NCBI GenBank assembly: GCA_017503375.1
Contig: JAFVTF010000012.1
Coordinates: 1-51,453 of the forward strand
Reading direction: 5' to 3'
DNA from: Lentisphaeria bacterium
Lineage (GTDB): Bacteria; Verrucomicrobiota; Lentisphaeria; Victivallales; UBA1829
Length of the DNA stretch: 51,453 nucleotides
Under the pieces are notes generated by a model. That model was not told the DNA's origin. It made no database searches and saw only the letters and a program-made list of their open reading frames with translations. A program made the translations under genes and the position numbers. Positions 34,048 through 42,790 of the stretch are shown one piece after another. Numbering within the stretch: the first letter of the stretch is position 1; each line of letters opens with the position of its first letter.

Positions 34048-35441
34048 CTTTACAAAAATTTTATGGATATCTCAGAGTGTTTTTTCTGATTTTTTCCGAT
34101 TATATTGCTGTATATGGTATTTTGTGTTTTTCGTTATTTATTTACTATTGTTTTGGCGGGAAGTACAGTATGACAATTGTACAGGACTTTCTTCTGTTTC
34201 CATTTGTATTCATCATCATAAATTCCTTCTCCAGATTGTATGGAGGAAGCGTTTTTTACCCCGGACTTGGAGTCAATAAGATTGAAGAATTGAAACGGAT
34301 CTCCATTAATATTCTCACGTCATATATCCTGCTCTTCACCTTTCTTGCACTTATGAGAAATATGGAACGTTACAGCCGTTTTGCACTGGGACTATCCCTC
34401 CTGCTCTCATTAATAGCAGTTCCTATTTTCAGACATGTTGTCAGATACTTTATCAGGAACCTGAAATGGAATAAAATTCCTGTTCTGATCGCGGGAGCCG
34501 GAGTAACCGGCAATCTTGCAAGAAAGACCATTGAGGAAGATTACTACTACGGGCTGGAGTTTAAGGGTTTTCTGGATGACAATGTAAAATCGCCGGAAGT
34601 TCTGGGAACTCTTGCGGAAACAAAAAGAATTGCAAAGAAATTGGGAGTGGAATATCTTGTAGTCTGTCTTCCGTTCACGACATCAGCCAAATGGATTCAG
34701 CAGTATATCAACAATTTCCAGCATGTTCTTATCATTCCGGACAATGCGGTATATCCAATTCTCTGGGTATATCCGATGACACTGGGTCACTACAGCGGTT
34801 TGGAAATCAGCAACCATCTGAAAATGAAAGGTTACAGATATTCAAAAATTCTGATAGAAGTTCTGTTGGCAATCTTTATTATTCCTTTTATTTTTCCGAT
34901 TTGTCTGATTGTTGCATGTCTGATCAAACTGACCAGCAAAGGGCCTGTTTTTTACAAAGCAAAACGGATTGGACAAAATGGAAAAACGATCAATGTTCTC
35001 AAGTTCCGTACCATGTATGCTGATGCAGATAAAATGCTGGAAAAGATATTGGAAGAAAATCCCGAAATGAAAAAAGAATGGGAATCGAAATTCAAGCTGA
35101 AAGACGACCCGAGAATTACACCTCTGGGAAAATTCCTGAGGAAGACATCATTGGATGAATTGCCGCAGTTCTGGAATGTGATCTGCGGGGAAATGGCAAT
35201 CATCGGTCCGCGCCCGATCGTAAGATCAGAAATTCATTATTACGGAAAAAATTACAAGATTTTTTCCAGAGTGAAGCCCGGGATCACCGGACTCTGGCAG
35301 GTTTCGGGAAGAAGCAATACCTCTTACAAAAGCCGCGTCAATCTTGATATGTATTATGTCAATAACTGGTCTATCTGGATGGATTATTTTATCTTTCTGA
35401 AAACGGTCAAAGAAGTTCTTCTGCGGACAGGTGCGGAGTAA
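34044..35441 (+). CDS. WbaP-like undecaprenyl-phosphate sugar phosphotransferase
   Basis: This protein of 465 residues starts surface polysaccharide synthesis by putting a sugar-1-phosphate on undecaprenyl phosphate. Four N-terminal membrane segments are followed by a Rossmann-like domain (PVLIAGAGVTGNLARKT, about 149), one more hydrophobic segment (about 275) and the catalytic domain. This has KRIGQNGKTINVLKFRTMY, PRITPLGKFLRKTSLDELPQ, IIGPRPIV and PGITGLWQVSGRS. The five-part layout is that of the long WbaP/WcaJ group. It is translated with the upstream membrane glycosyltransferase. Other polymer genes are not in view. Confidence 0.93.
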   Translation: MTLQKFYGYLRVFFLIFSDYIAVYGILCFSLFIYYCFGGKYSMTIVQDFLLFPFVFIIINSFSRLYGGSVFYPGLGVNKIEELKRISINILTSYILLFTFLALMRNMERYSRFALGLSLLLSLIAVPIFRHVVRYFIRNLKWNKIPVLIAGAGVTGNLARKTIEEDYYYGLEFKGFLDDNVKSPEVLGTLAETKRIAKKLGVEYLVVCLPFTTSAKWIQQYINNFQHVLIIPDNAVYPILWVYPMTLGHYSGLEISNHLKMKGYRYSKILIEVLLAIFIIPFIFPICLIVACLIKLTSKGPVFYKAKRIGQNGKTINVLKFRTMYADADKMLEKILEENPEMKKEWESKFKLKDDPRITPLGKFLRKTSLDELPQFWNVICGEMAIIGPRPIVRSEIHYYGKNYKIFSRVKPGITGLWQVSGRSNTSYKSRVNLDMYYVNNWSIWMDYFIFLKTVKEVLLRTGAE

Positions 35442-35551
35442 ATTTTGCTTTCATGAAATCCGGGAAAGTGATTTTTTATGGTCTGACTTTTGTTTTTCCG
35501 TTATTCCCGTGAAAAAAAAAGAGTTTTCTTTCCTGTTATCCGGAAAAAAGG

Positions 35552-35580
35552 TTGAAATTACACGGAATGTGTGGTATATT
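35552..35580 (+). promoter_or_regulatory. predicted promoter of ilvC
   Basis: TTGAAA, a 17-bp spacer ending in TGG (extended -10) and TATATT. The leader is about 43 nt and holds no leader peptide or T-box. Confidence 0.75.
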
Positions 35581-35629
35581 AAAATACTATTTTCACAACA
35601 CCATTCTAACACATAAGGAGATAGGTAAA

Positions 35630-36625
35630 ATGAGTTCTGTGAAGATTCTTCACGACAACGACGCAGATGCGTCCGTTCTCGTCGGCAAAACAGTTGCTGT
35701 GATCGGTTATGGCAGCCAGGGCTGTGCTCAGGCTAATTGCATGAGAGATTCCGGTGTGCATGTCATCATCGGTTCCCGCAAAGGACCTTCTTTCGACCGC
35801 GCTGTTGCAGACGGTTTTGAAACAATGTCTTTCAGCGAAGCTGCTGCTAAAGCTGATGTCATCCACATGCTTCTCCCCGATGAATTCCATGGTCCCGTGT
35901 TCGCAGAAGACATCAAGCAGCACATGACCCCGGGTAAAACCCTCAGCTGCTCCCATGGTTTCAACATCGTTTTCGGTGAAATCGTTCCTCCCGCAGGATG
36001 CGACGTCATCATGGTTGCTCCCAAGAGCCCCGCTACCGAAGAACGTAAAGCATACCTCGCAGGTTTCGGCGTCCCCGGACTCGTTGCTGTCAAGCAGGAT
36101 GCTACCGGTAAAGCTCTCCAGACCGCTCTCGCAATGGCAAAAGCTATGGGCTTCACCCGTGCAGGCGTTCTCGAATGTACCTTTGAACAGGAAACATACG
36201 AAGACCTCTTCGGTGAACAGAACGTTCTCTGCGGCGGCTGCGTTGACCTGATGAAGTATGGTTTTGAAACTCTCGTCGAAGCCGGTTATCCCCCGGAAAT
36301 GGCTTACTTTGAATGTATCCACGAACTCAAGCTCATCGTTGACCTCGTCTTTGAAGGCGGTATCCAGAAGATGAACAAAGTCATCTCCAACACAGCTGAA
36401 TTCGGTGAATACTACAATGGTCCCAAGATCATCACTCCCGATGTCAAGGAACGCATGAAAGAATCCTTGAAGCGCATCGAAAGCGGTGAATTCGCACGGA
36501 CATTCCTCAACGAAATCCGCGTCAACAAGAGTGCAAACCTCCTCAAGGCTCGTGAAGACCTCGGCAGCCACATCGCTGAAGTCACCGGTGCCAAGATCCG
36601 TTCTCTCTTTGAACGCAAAGGTTAA
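35630..36625 (+). CDS. ilvC: ketol-acid reductoisomerase, class I
   Basis: The enzyme performs the second step of valine and isoleucine synthesis, using NADPH and magnesium. It has 331 residues, the class I length. GYGSQGCAQA (about 24) is the nucleotide loop. Magnesium ligands lie in the conserved EDLFGEQNVLCGG (about 191) and ECIHELKLIVDL (about 227) segments. AKSPATEER-like text (APKSPATEER) is near 133. It stands alone with promoter and terminator; no ilvB, ilvN or ilvD adjoins. Strong preference for C-ending codons and a full AAGGAG indicate high expression. Confidence 0.97.
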   Translation: MSSVKILHDNDADASVLVGKTVAVIGYGSQGCAQANCMRDSGVHVIIGSRKGPSFDRAVADGFETMSFSEAAAKADVIHMLLPDEFHGPVFAEDIKQHMTPGKTLSCSHGFNIVFGEIVPPAGCDVIMVAPKSPATEERKAYLAGFGVPGLVAVKQDATGKALQTALAMAKAMGFTRAGVLECTFEQETYEDLFGEQNVLCGGCVDLMKYGFETLVEAGYPPEMAYFECIHELKLIVDLVFEGGIQKMNKVISNTAEFGEYYNGPKIITPDVKERMKESLKRIESGEFARTFLNEIRVNKSANLLKAREDLGSHIAEVTGAKIRSLFERKG

Positions 36626-36644
36626 TCAACACCGTTGATCTTAT

Positions 36645-36676
36645 GGCGGGTATGTTTTGCATGCCCGCCTTTTTTG
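36645..36676 (+). terminator. terminator of ilvC
   Basis: GGCGGGTATG pairs with CATGCCCGCC (one G-T pair) around a TTTT loop, and a run of seven T follows. The next start codon is only about 6 nt downstream. Confidence 0.9.
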
Positions 36677-36681
36677 TCCCC

Positions 36682-37467
36682 ATGAAATCAATACTTTTTC
36701 TTCTGATTGCATTATCTTTGACAGCTCTGTTCGCAAAAGAACCGCGGGTTGTCTCTCTCACTCCTTCCCTGACAGAAACCATCTGCTTCCTGGGAGGAGA
36801 ATCCGCTTTAGTCGGAAGAAGTTCCGCATGTGATTATCCGGCTCATATCAAAAAACTGCCCGTTGCCGGAGACTATACCGGTTTTTATCTGGAACAGCTC
36901 CTGAAGCTCAATCCGGATTATATTGTGGTAAATGATATCACGCAGAAAGCCCAAAAACAAAAGCGGCATCTGAAAGGCAAAGTCATTGAACTTCCCGTAA
37001 AAACCATTGAAGATTACATTCATTCCCTGCGTGTTCTCGGCGAAATTCTGAACAGAAAAGAACAGGGAAAACGGGAAGCTGAAAAAGCTGCGGCAAAACT
37101 GGCTGAACTGAAACGAAAAGCAGCCTTGAAAAAACAAAAGCCGTCGGCGCTCTGGATCATCTGGCATAAACCGCTCCTGATCGCAGGCCCCGGCTCCCTG
37201 CCCGATACCATTATGAAATTGACAGGACTCCGAAATATGGCGGGAAACGTCAAAGATGAATATTTTAAATGTTCTCTGGAATGGCTCGCCATGCAGAAAC
37301 CGGATTACATCATCTGGACAGTCAACGGAGTTCCATTTCAAGCCAAAGGAATCTGGGCAGGATACGACAAAAAACAAGTCATTTCAGGCTTGAATGACGA
37401 TATCCTTCTCCGTCCAGGGCCCAGAATTTTTGACGGGATAGAATCTTTGAAAAAGCGTTGTTTCTGA
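36682..37467 (+). CDS. BtuF-like periplasmic binding protein (cobalamin/metal-chelate type)
   Basis: This protein of 261 residues has a signal peptide (MKSILFLLIALSLTALFA). VVSLTPSLTETICFLGG and VGRSSACDYP, then KLNPDYIVV and a long charged helix (about 125-160), are the BtuF/TroA-like helical-backbone fold. It binds a cofactor such as vitamin B12 or a metal chelate for import. No permease or ATPase gene adjoins. An alternative in-frame ATG lies 39 nt upstream inside the ilvC terminator, but neither start has a visible ribosome binding site. The gene abuts the terminator, so its transcription must depend on read-through or an unseen promoter. Confidence 0.85.
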   Translation: MKSILFLLIALSLTALFAKEPRVVSLTPSLTETICFLGGESALVGRSSACDYPAHIKKLPVAGDYTGFYLEQLLKLNPDYIVVNDITQKAQKQKRHLKGKVIELPVKTIEDYIHSLRVLGEILNRKEQGKREAEKAAAKLAELKRKAALKKQKPSALWIIWHKPLLIAGPGSLPDTIMKLTGLRNMAGNVKDEYFKCSLEWLAMQKPDYIIWTVNGVPFQAKGIWAGYDKKQVISGLNDDILLRPGPRIFDGIESLKKRCF

Positions 37468-37496
37468 GTTTTTTACTGTCTCAGCGCTTCATTCTG

Positions 37497-38780
37497 TCAG
37501 AAATCGTGGTGGCTGACAGGTTCCATATCAGCAACAGCATTCAGCTTTACCTGCACAAATGCATCTGTGGAATAGTTATCCTGCCCCTTTCCATTCCATG
37601 CGATATCCGCAGCGGAAATTGGAAGCAATTCATCATTCAAATCAAAAACTGTTCCGCCGGCATCATCAGCAAGAACACTGTTTTCATTCTGGAAATACTG
37701 AACACAATCCACGCCTTCCGGAATCTTTTCACCTTCGTTCAATTCCAGCAAGATATCCCCGGGAAATGCAATTTTGACCTTTTTATCGGGATCTGACGGT
37801 TCTTTCCCCAGCACAAAACGGGGACGGTTTTCATCGAAACTCAGATAAAGAGCAGCAATTTGTCCGCTGAGCAAATCCTCCGCTGATTTCTCCGCACAGC
37901 TCCGGCAGAAACGGAATTCCTGACTGCTGATTTTCCCGATATGGAAGTAATCCGGACATTCAAAGAACTCATATAATTCATGCACCAGATCGGCAACGAC
38001 AGCCTGACTTTCCGGATTGCTCATACACCAACTCCAGCCGCCCGGCTCAAACAAGGGTGCATATTCCGGATGAAAATTCAACACTTTGTGCTCTTCTATA
38101 TCATATTCACAAAAGGATGCCTGATGGAAAATATTGAAACAGGGAATCAGAGTGATTCCGACGTCATCTGCGACATCAAGTAAAGCCCGGAAAAAGGCAG
38201 GACGCTTCACATGATCCTTAAACGCAAATGCCGGGTGAGATTTGAACGGGAAAACCTCGGAACAATCCAGGAAGATATAATTAAACTTCAAAGCACCGAC
38301 AATGCGGATCTTCTTCTCAACATCACCGAGATCATTGTACGGTTTGATATCCAGCCGGACTGCACGGAATTCACTGTCTGCATAATCCTGAATTTTACAG
38401 GTTTGAAGCACGAAACCTTCCAAAAAAGCGGTCCCGCGAATGGGTTCAGCAAGCTGACGCAACGTCTTCATGGCAAGCTGAAGACCCTTGCTGCAATGAG
38501 AAATCAGCGTGATTTTTTTACGGGTCACCTGAACTTCATACTGATCTTCCAGAAAATCTTCTGCAGTTTTTGAATGACTCAATTTGATTTCGGGAGAAAC
38601 ATACCAGTATTCAGAAAAAAGTTCTGCAACAGTTTCGCCGAATTCCTCTTCATTTTCTGCAGTTTTCAGCTCAACAGAGATACCATCCTGAATCAGACAT
38701 TCCCCGTCCTGAAAGGAAATTTCTTTGGGCTGAGGAATCAAACGCTGTTTCAAAACCTGTTCCAGATATAAATTTTTCAT
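37497..38780 (-). CDS. GH20-like protein lacking the usual catalytic Asp-Glu pair
   Basis: This protein of 427 residues has a beta-hexosaminidase layout: a small alpha/beta domain (RLIPQPKEISFQDGECLI through GLQLAMKTLRQLAE) and a barrel (FRAVRLDIKPYND, FNYIFLDCSE and PCFNIFHQASFCEYD). In GH20 enzymes the barrel then shows HxGxDE; here the text is YFHIGKISSQEFRFC (about 277-291), with no Asp-Glu. It has no signal peptide. It is the last gene of an operon with a sugar ABC permease and ATPase, so it may handle or sense an intracellular amino sugar. Hydrolase activity is doubtful. Confidence 0.75.
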   Translation of the reverse strand: MKNLYLEQVLKQRLIPQPKEISFQDGECLIQDGISVELKTAENEEEFGETVAELFSEYWYVSPEIKLSHSKTAEDFLEDQYEVQVTRKKITLISHCSKGLQLAMKTLRQLAEPIRGTAFLEGFVLQTCKIQDYADSEFRAVRLDIKPYNDLGDVEKKIRIVGALKFNYIFLDCSEVFPFKSHPAFAFKDHVKRPAFFRALLDVADDVGITLIPCFNIFHQASFCEYDIEEHKVLNFHPEYAPLFEPGGWSWCMSNPESQAVVADLVHELYEFFECPDYFHIGKISSQEFRFCRSCAEKSAEDLLSGQIAALYLSFDENRPRFVLGKEPSDPDKKVKIAFPGDILLELNEGEKIPEGVDCVQYFQNENSVLADDAGGTVFDLNDELLPISAADIAWNGKGQDNYSTDAFVQVKLNAVADMEPVSHHDF

Positions 38781-38796
38781 CGGATTATCCTTTCTG

Positions 38797-39753
38797 TTAT
38801 CTGACCCGCTGGATCAATACTGCAACCAAAATGACCAAACCTTTCACCAATCCCTGTAGATTGATGCTGATTCCCCACATGCTGAGAACGTTGGAAACGA
38901 TCCCCAGAATCAGAATTCCGGCAAATGTTCCGGCAATGGAGGCTTTTCCCCCGGACATGGAACTTCCGCCGATAATCACCGCTGCGATGGCATCCAGTTC
39001 GTAAGACGCCCCCGCGCTGGTGGAACTGATGGAATTCAAACGGCTGCCGAACAGAAATGCACTGATCCCTGCGGCAAAACCAATCAGCATGTACGTATAA
39101 AATTTCACTTTTCCCGTGGGAATCGCAGAGTAAAATGCAACTTTTTCGTTGGAACCGACAGCACAGACGTGTCTGCCGAACCGGGTGTTTCTCAACAGGA
39201 TCCCGAAGAAAACAGTCAAACCGATCAATACCAGAGTCGGCAGCGGAATCCCGCAAATTTCCAAACTTCCGATTTGACGGTAAATGGAATTCCGTGAAGC
39301 AACCATTCCGGCATCGGCAAAATAAAGAGCCAACGAACGGAAAATCGAAAGTGTTCCGAGGGTTGCAATAAACGGCGGAATTTTTCCGAGAGATACCAGA
39401 AGCCCATTGACGGCTCCGGCAGCAGTTCCGGCAGCAACAGAAATTCCGAATGCAGCGAACACACCAAGAATTTCCAGTTCAGGCGGCAACAGATTCATTC
39501 CGAGAATGGATAACACCCCGGTCATTGCAAGAATGGAGCCGACAGAAAGATCGATTCCGCCTGCGGCAATCACAAAAGTCATGCCCAATGCAATAAACCC
39601 GCTGTAAGAAACCTGCCGGGTGATATTCATTAAATTCTGGGCACTTCTGAAATGTTCATCGGAAATACAGCATGCGATCAAAAGCACTGCCAGCGCAAGA
39701 TACGGCCCGATCAACGCCTTCAAATCCCGCTTCATCTGTCCGTCTATTGTCAT
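38797..39753 (-). CDS. sugar ABC transporter permease, RbsC/XylH type
   Basis: This inner membrane protein of 318 residues has about nine membrane segments. It has FIALGMTFVIAAGGIDLSVG, GLLVSLGKIPPFIATLGT and GRHVCAVGSNEKVAFYSAIP, which mark the RbsC/AraH/XylH permeases of the CUT2 family. I start at MTIDGQMKRD, whose ATG overlaps the stop of the ATPase gene and has AGGAG. It imports a monosaccharide with the upstream ATPase. The matching periplasmic binding protein is not in the window. Confidence 0.93.
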   Translation of the reverse strand: MTIDGQMKRDLKALIGPYLALAVLLIACCISDEHFRSAQNLMNITRQVSYSGFIALGMTFVIAAGGIDLSVGSILAMTGVLSILGMNLLPPELEILGVFAAFGISVAAGTAAGAVNGLLVSLGKIPPFIATLGTLSIFRSLALYFADAGMVASRNSIYRQIGSLEICGIPLPTLVLIGLTVFFGILLRNTRFGRHVCAVGSNEKVAFYSAIPTGKVKFYTYMLIGFAAGISAFLFGSRLNSISSTSAGASYELDAIAAVIIGGSSMSGGKASIAGTFAGILILGIVSNVLSMWGISINLQGLVKGLVILVAVLIQRVR

Positions 39754-41204
39754 TGTTTCTTCACTCCTGTTGCAAGATACATAATATTTTCCTGGGTTAT
39801 CTCTTTCCCGTTCAATTCTCCGGCAAGAGTTCCGGCACGCATAACCAGAATCCGCGGACACATTCCGATAATCTCATCCATATCCGATGAAATAATCAGG
39901 CAAGTCATCCCTTTCTTAGCCAAAGCAGCAATGAAATCATAAATTTCTCTGCGGGCACCAACATCTACTCCGCGTGTCGGCTCATCAAAAATAAAAATCT
40001 CCGGTCCGTTATCCAGACACTTTGCGATGGCAACTTTCTGCTGATTTCCGCCGCTCAGCGAAGCAATCGGAGCCTCCGCAGATTCCGCCTTGATTCCGAA
40101 TTCACGGATATATTCCTGTGCTGTCAATGTCTCTTTCTTTGAATGAATGAATCCGGCTGTACAATATTTCACAAGAGAAGCCAGTGTTGTATTCCGGGTC
40201 ACAGAAAAATCAGGCAGTAAACCGCTTGCCTGACGGTCTTCCGTCAAATAAACAATTCTGTTCCTGATGGCATCTGCGGGAGTCCGGATGGATGCAGTTT
40301 TTCCGAAAACTTCAACGGTTCCGCCATTCCGTTTCCGCAAACCGCAAATGACTTCAGCCACTTCCGTACGCCCTGCCCCTGCCAATCCGGCAAGTCCGGT
40401 CACGCTACCGCGCTTCAAAGCAAATGAAACACCTTTCACTTCTTTTCCTGAACGGAGGTCCCGACATTCCAGAACAGTTTCGGGACTGTCGGAAAGAATC
40501 TGTTCCGGGAAAAGTCCGGTCAGCTCACGTCCAACCATCAGATTGGCGATTTTTTCCGGATTCAGTTCCGAAGCCGGACTGCGATGAACAAGCGTTCCAT
40601 CCCGCAGGACAGCGACTTCATCACAAATCGTGCAAATCTCATCCAGACGGTGAGAGATGAAAATAATGGATTTCCCTTCTTTTTTGAGTTCGCGCATCAC
40701 CCGGAAAAGCAGAGAGGTCTCGTGACTGTTCAAAACCGTTGTCGGCTCATCCATGATAAGGAGTTTGGATTCAACGGAAAGAGCTTTTGCAATCTCAACC
40801 ATCTGTTTTTCAGCGACATTCAGTTCTGCCACACTGCCGTAGGGAGAGATTTCAGCACTCAATTCGGAAAGCAACTTCCGGGATTCTTCCGCCATCTTTG
40901 CTCTGTCAATAATGCCGAATCGGGAAGGTTCCCTTCCGAGAAAAATATTTTCGCAAACGGAGAGATCCTGAGCCAGGTTGAATTCCTGAGGGATCATGGA
41001 AACATTTCCGCCCAAACTGATGGAACCACCGTCAGGTTTGTGGATTCCGGTCACACACTTGACGAACGTGGATTTTCCTGCGCCGTTTTCGCCGACAAGC
41101 CCGAAAATGCATCCGGCGGAGATTTCAAGAGAAACGCCATCCAGCACGGTATGGTTTCCAAACCGCTTGGTCAAATGTTCCGTTTTGAGAAGAAATGTGT
41201 TCAT
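39750..41204 (-). CDS. sugar ABC transporter ATPase, RbsA/MglA type (double domain)
   Basis: This protein of 484 residues carries two ATPase domains, as in CUT2 importers. The first has GLVGENGAGKSTFVK (Walker A, about 35-49), AEKQMVEIAKALSV and LIMDEPTT. The second has GLAGLAGAGRTEVAE (about 268), SLSGGNQQKVAIAKCL and IFDEPTRGVDVG. It powers the adjacent permease. The start codon lies 7 nt after the terminator hairpin of the aldolase gene and I see no separate ribosome binding site; GGGGA in the hairpin arm is 12 nt away. Confidence 0.94.
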   Translation of the reverse strand: MNTFLLKTEHLTKRFGNHTVLDGVSLEISAGCIFGLVGENGAGKSTFVKCVTGIHKPDGGSISLGGNVSMIPQEFNLAQDLSVCENIFLGREPSRFGIIDRAKMAEESRKLLSELSAEISPYGSVAELNVAEKQMVEIAKALSVESKLLIMDEPTTVLNSHETSLLFRVMRELKKEGKSIIFISHRLDEICTICDEVAVLRDGTLVHRSPASELNPEKIANLMVGRELTGLFPEQILSDSPETVLECRDLRSGKEVKGVSFALKRGSVTGLAGLAGAGRTEVAEVICGLRKRNGGTVEVFGKTASIRTPADAIRNRIVYLTEDRQASGLLPDFSVTRNTTLASLVKYCTAGFIHSKKETLTAQEYIREFGIKAESAEAPIASLSGGNQQKVAIAKCLDNGPEIFIFDEPTRGVDVGARREIYDFIAALAKKGMTCLIISSDMDEIIGMCPRILVMRAGTLAGELNGKEITQENIMYLATGVKKQ

Positions 41205-41210
41205 GATACG

Positions 41211-41239
41211 AAAAATCCCCGGCGGTTAAACCGGGGATT
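41211..41239 (-). terminator. terminator of the aldolase gene
   Basis: AATCCCCGG pairs perfectly with CCGGGGATT; on the minus strand a T run follows. It sits in the 58-nt gap to the ABC ATPase gene, almost touching its start codon. Confidence 0.85.
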
Positions 41240-41262
41240 CTATAGCAAATTATCAGCTGCGA

Positions 41263-42240
41263 TTATTTATCGTAAGCGTGTCCTGCGGAACCGAGGACGT
41301 TGATAACTTTGTGCTTGTAGAGTTCTTTGAGAGCATCACGAGCAGGACCGAGGTACTTGCGGGGGTCAAATTCTGCCGGTTTTTCATCAAAGACTTTACG
41401 GACAGCAGCGGTCATAGCGAGACGGCCGTCGGAGTCGATGTTGATTTTGCAAACTGCAGATTTAGCAGCTTCGCGGAGCTGACCTTCGTCGATACCGATA
41501 GCATCTTTGAGTTTTCCGCCGTGTTCGTTGATGATCTTGACGAGGTCCTGGGGAACGGAGGAGGAACCATGGAGAACGATGGGGAATCCGGGGATCTTCT
41601 TTTCGATTTCGTGGAGGATGTCAAGACGGATTTTGGGATCGGTACCGGGCTTGAATTTGTAAGCACCATGACTGGTTCCGATTGCGATAGCGAGGGAGTC
41701 AACACCTGTCTGAGCGAGGAATGCTTCGACTTCTTCGGGTTTGGTGAAGGAGTGGTTTTCTGCAACGACATCATCTTCGACACCGGCGAGAACTCCGAGT
41801 TCGCCTTCGACTGTAACATCATACTGATGAGCCAGTTCAACAACGCGCTTGGTTTCTTCAACGTTGCCTTCCCAGGGTTTGCTGGAACCGTCGATCATGA
41901 CAGAGGAGAAACCGAATTCGATGCAGCTCTTGCATGTTTCAAAGGAATCACCGTGGTCGAGGTGCAAACAGATGGGAACAGGTTTTCCGCCGCTGATTTC
42001 AGCAGAGTAAGCAACAGCACCCTGAGCCATGTAGCGGAGCAGAGTCTGGTTGGCATACTGACGTGCGCCCTTGGAGACCTGAAGAATCACAGGGGATTCT
42101 GTTTCGGTACAAGCTGCGATGATTGCCTGAAGCTGTTCCATGTTGTTGAAGTTGAAAGCGGGGATAGCATAACCGCCAGCCATTGCTTTCTTGAACATTT
42201 CTCTTGTGTTGACAAGACCGAGATCCTTGTAGTTAACCAT
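41263..42240 (-). CDS. fba: class II fructose-bisphosphate aldolase
   Basis: The zinc enzyme splits fructose 1,6-bisphosphate in glycolysis. It has 325 residues, starting at MVNYKDLGLV after AAAGGA. Zinc ligands and catalytic residues lie in CLHLDHGDSFETCKSCI (about 84-100), EGELGVLAG (about 140), IGTSHGAYKF (about 184) and LHGSSSVP (about 220). GFSSVMIDGS is also conserved. Heavy use of preferred codons implies high expression. The downstream sugar transporter genes follow after a terminator. Confidence 0.96.
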   Translation of the reverse strand: MVNYKDLGLVNTREMFKKAMAGGYAIPAFNFNNMEQLQAIIAACTETESPVILQVSKGARQYANQTLLRYMAQGAVAYSAEISGGKPVPICLHLDHGDSFETCKSCIEFGFSSVMIDGSSKPWEGNVEETKRVVELAHQYDVTVEGELGVLAGVEDDVVAENHSFTKPEEVEAFLAQTGVDSLAIAIGTSHGAYKFKPGTDPKIRLDILHEIEKKIPGFPIVLHGSSSVPQDLVKIINEHGGKLKDAIGIDEGQLREAAKSAVCKINIDSDGRLAMTAAVRKVFDEKPAEFDPRKYLGPARDALKELYKHKVINVLGSAGHAYDK

Positions 42241-42279
42241 AGGTAAATCCTTTCGATTAATGGTTTGGTTTTTTTCTAT

Positions 42280-42309
42280 GAAATATGCCACAGATTTTAA
42301 AAATTTCAA
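42280..42309 (-). promoter_or_regulatory. possible promoter of the aldolase gene
   Basis: TTGAAA and, after 18 bp, TATTTC (or ATATTT after 17 bp) lie on the minus strand. The -10 match is imperfect. Confidence 0.4.
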
Positions 42310-42351
42310 GTTCTCTTTCATATTTTCCCATGCTTTTTTCTGACTTCTTTC

Positions 42352-42379
42352 TTGAAACTTTCCAAAAAAGGCGTAAATT
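42352..42379 (+). promoter_or_regulatory. predicted promoter of queD
   Basis: TTGAAA, a 16-bp spacer and TAAATT lie 35 nt before the start. AAAGGA sits between. Confidence 0.6.
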
Positions 42380-42413
42380 ACTCTCTGAAATTATTTGAAG
42401 AAAGGACTGTAAT

Positions 42414-42785
42414 ATGTTTGAACTTGATGTAGAACGCGAATTCTCTTCCGCTCACAATCTGAAGGGATATAACGGAAACTGTTCCGAAAAACACGGTCAT
42501 AACTGGGGTGTCCAGGTCTTTGTCCGTTCCAATTCACTTGACGAAATCGGCATTGCAGTGGATTTTAAAGCCCTCAAACGGGAACTGGATGCAATCCTCC
42601 TGGAATTGGATCATAAAGACCTCAATACAATTCCGCCCTTCGACACCATCAATCCCACCAGCGAAAATATCGCAAAAACCATCTATGACCGGCTGGCATC
42701 CAAACTCAATGACGGACGGATCAAGGTTTATAAAGTCCGGATCAGCGAAAACAAAACCTCCGGTGCAAGCTATTTCGAGGATTGA
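42414..42785 (+). CDS. queD: 6-carboxytetrahydropterin synthase (QueD/PTPS family)
   Basis: This protein of 123 residues is of family length. Zinc ligands are His14 (SSAHNL) and the two His of EKHGHNW (about 27-29). The catalytic Cys precedes them (NCSEKHGH), as in QueD. AVDFKALKRELDAIL, LDHKDLN and NPTSENIAK are conserved. It would make the first pterin intermediate for queuosine in tRNA. The next gene also acts on tRNA. queC and queE are not in view. Confidence 0.94.
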   Translation: MFELDVEREFSSAHNLKGYNGNCSEKHGHNWGVQVFVRSNSLDEIGIAVDFKALKRELDAILLELDHKDLNTIPPFDTINPTSENIAKTIYDRLASKLNDGRIKVYKVRISENKTSGASYFED

Positions 42786-42790
42786 ACCCC

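Noticed and set aside
35581..35629. Leader-peptide attenuator or T-box before ilvC
   Set aside because: The leader is only about 43 nt, with no run of branched-chain codons and no T-box sequence.
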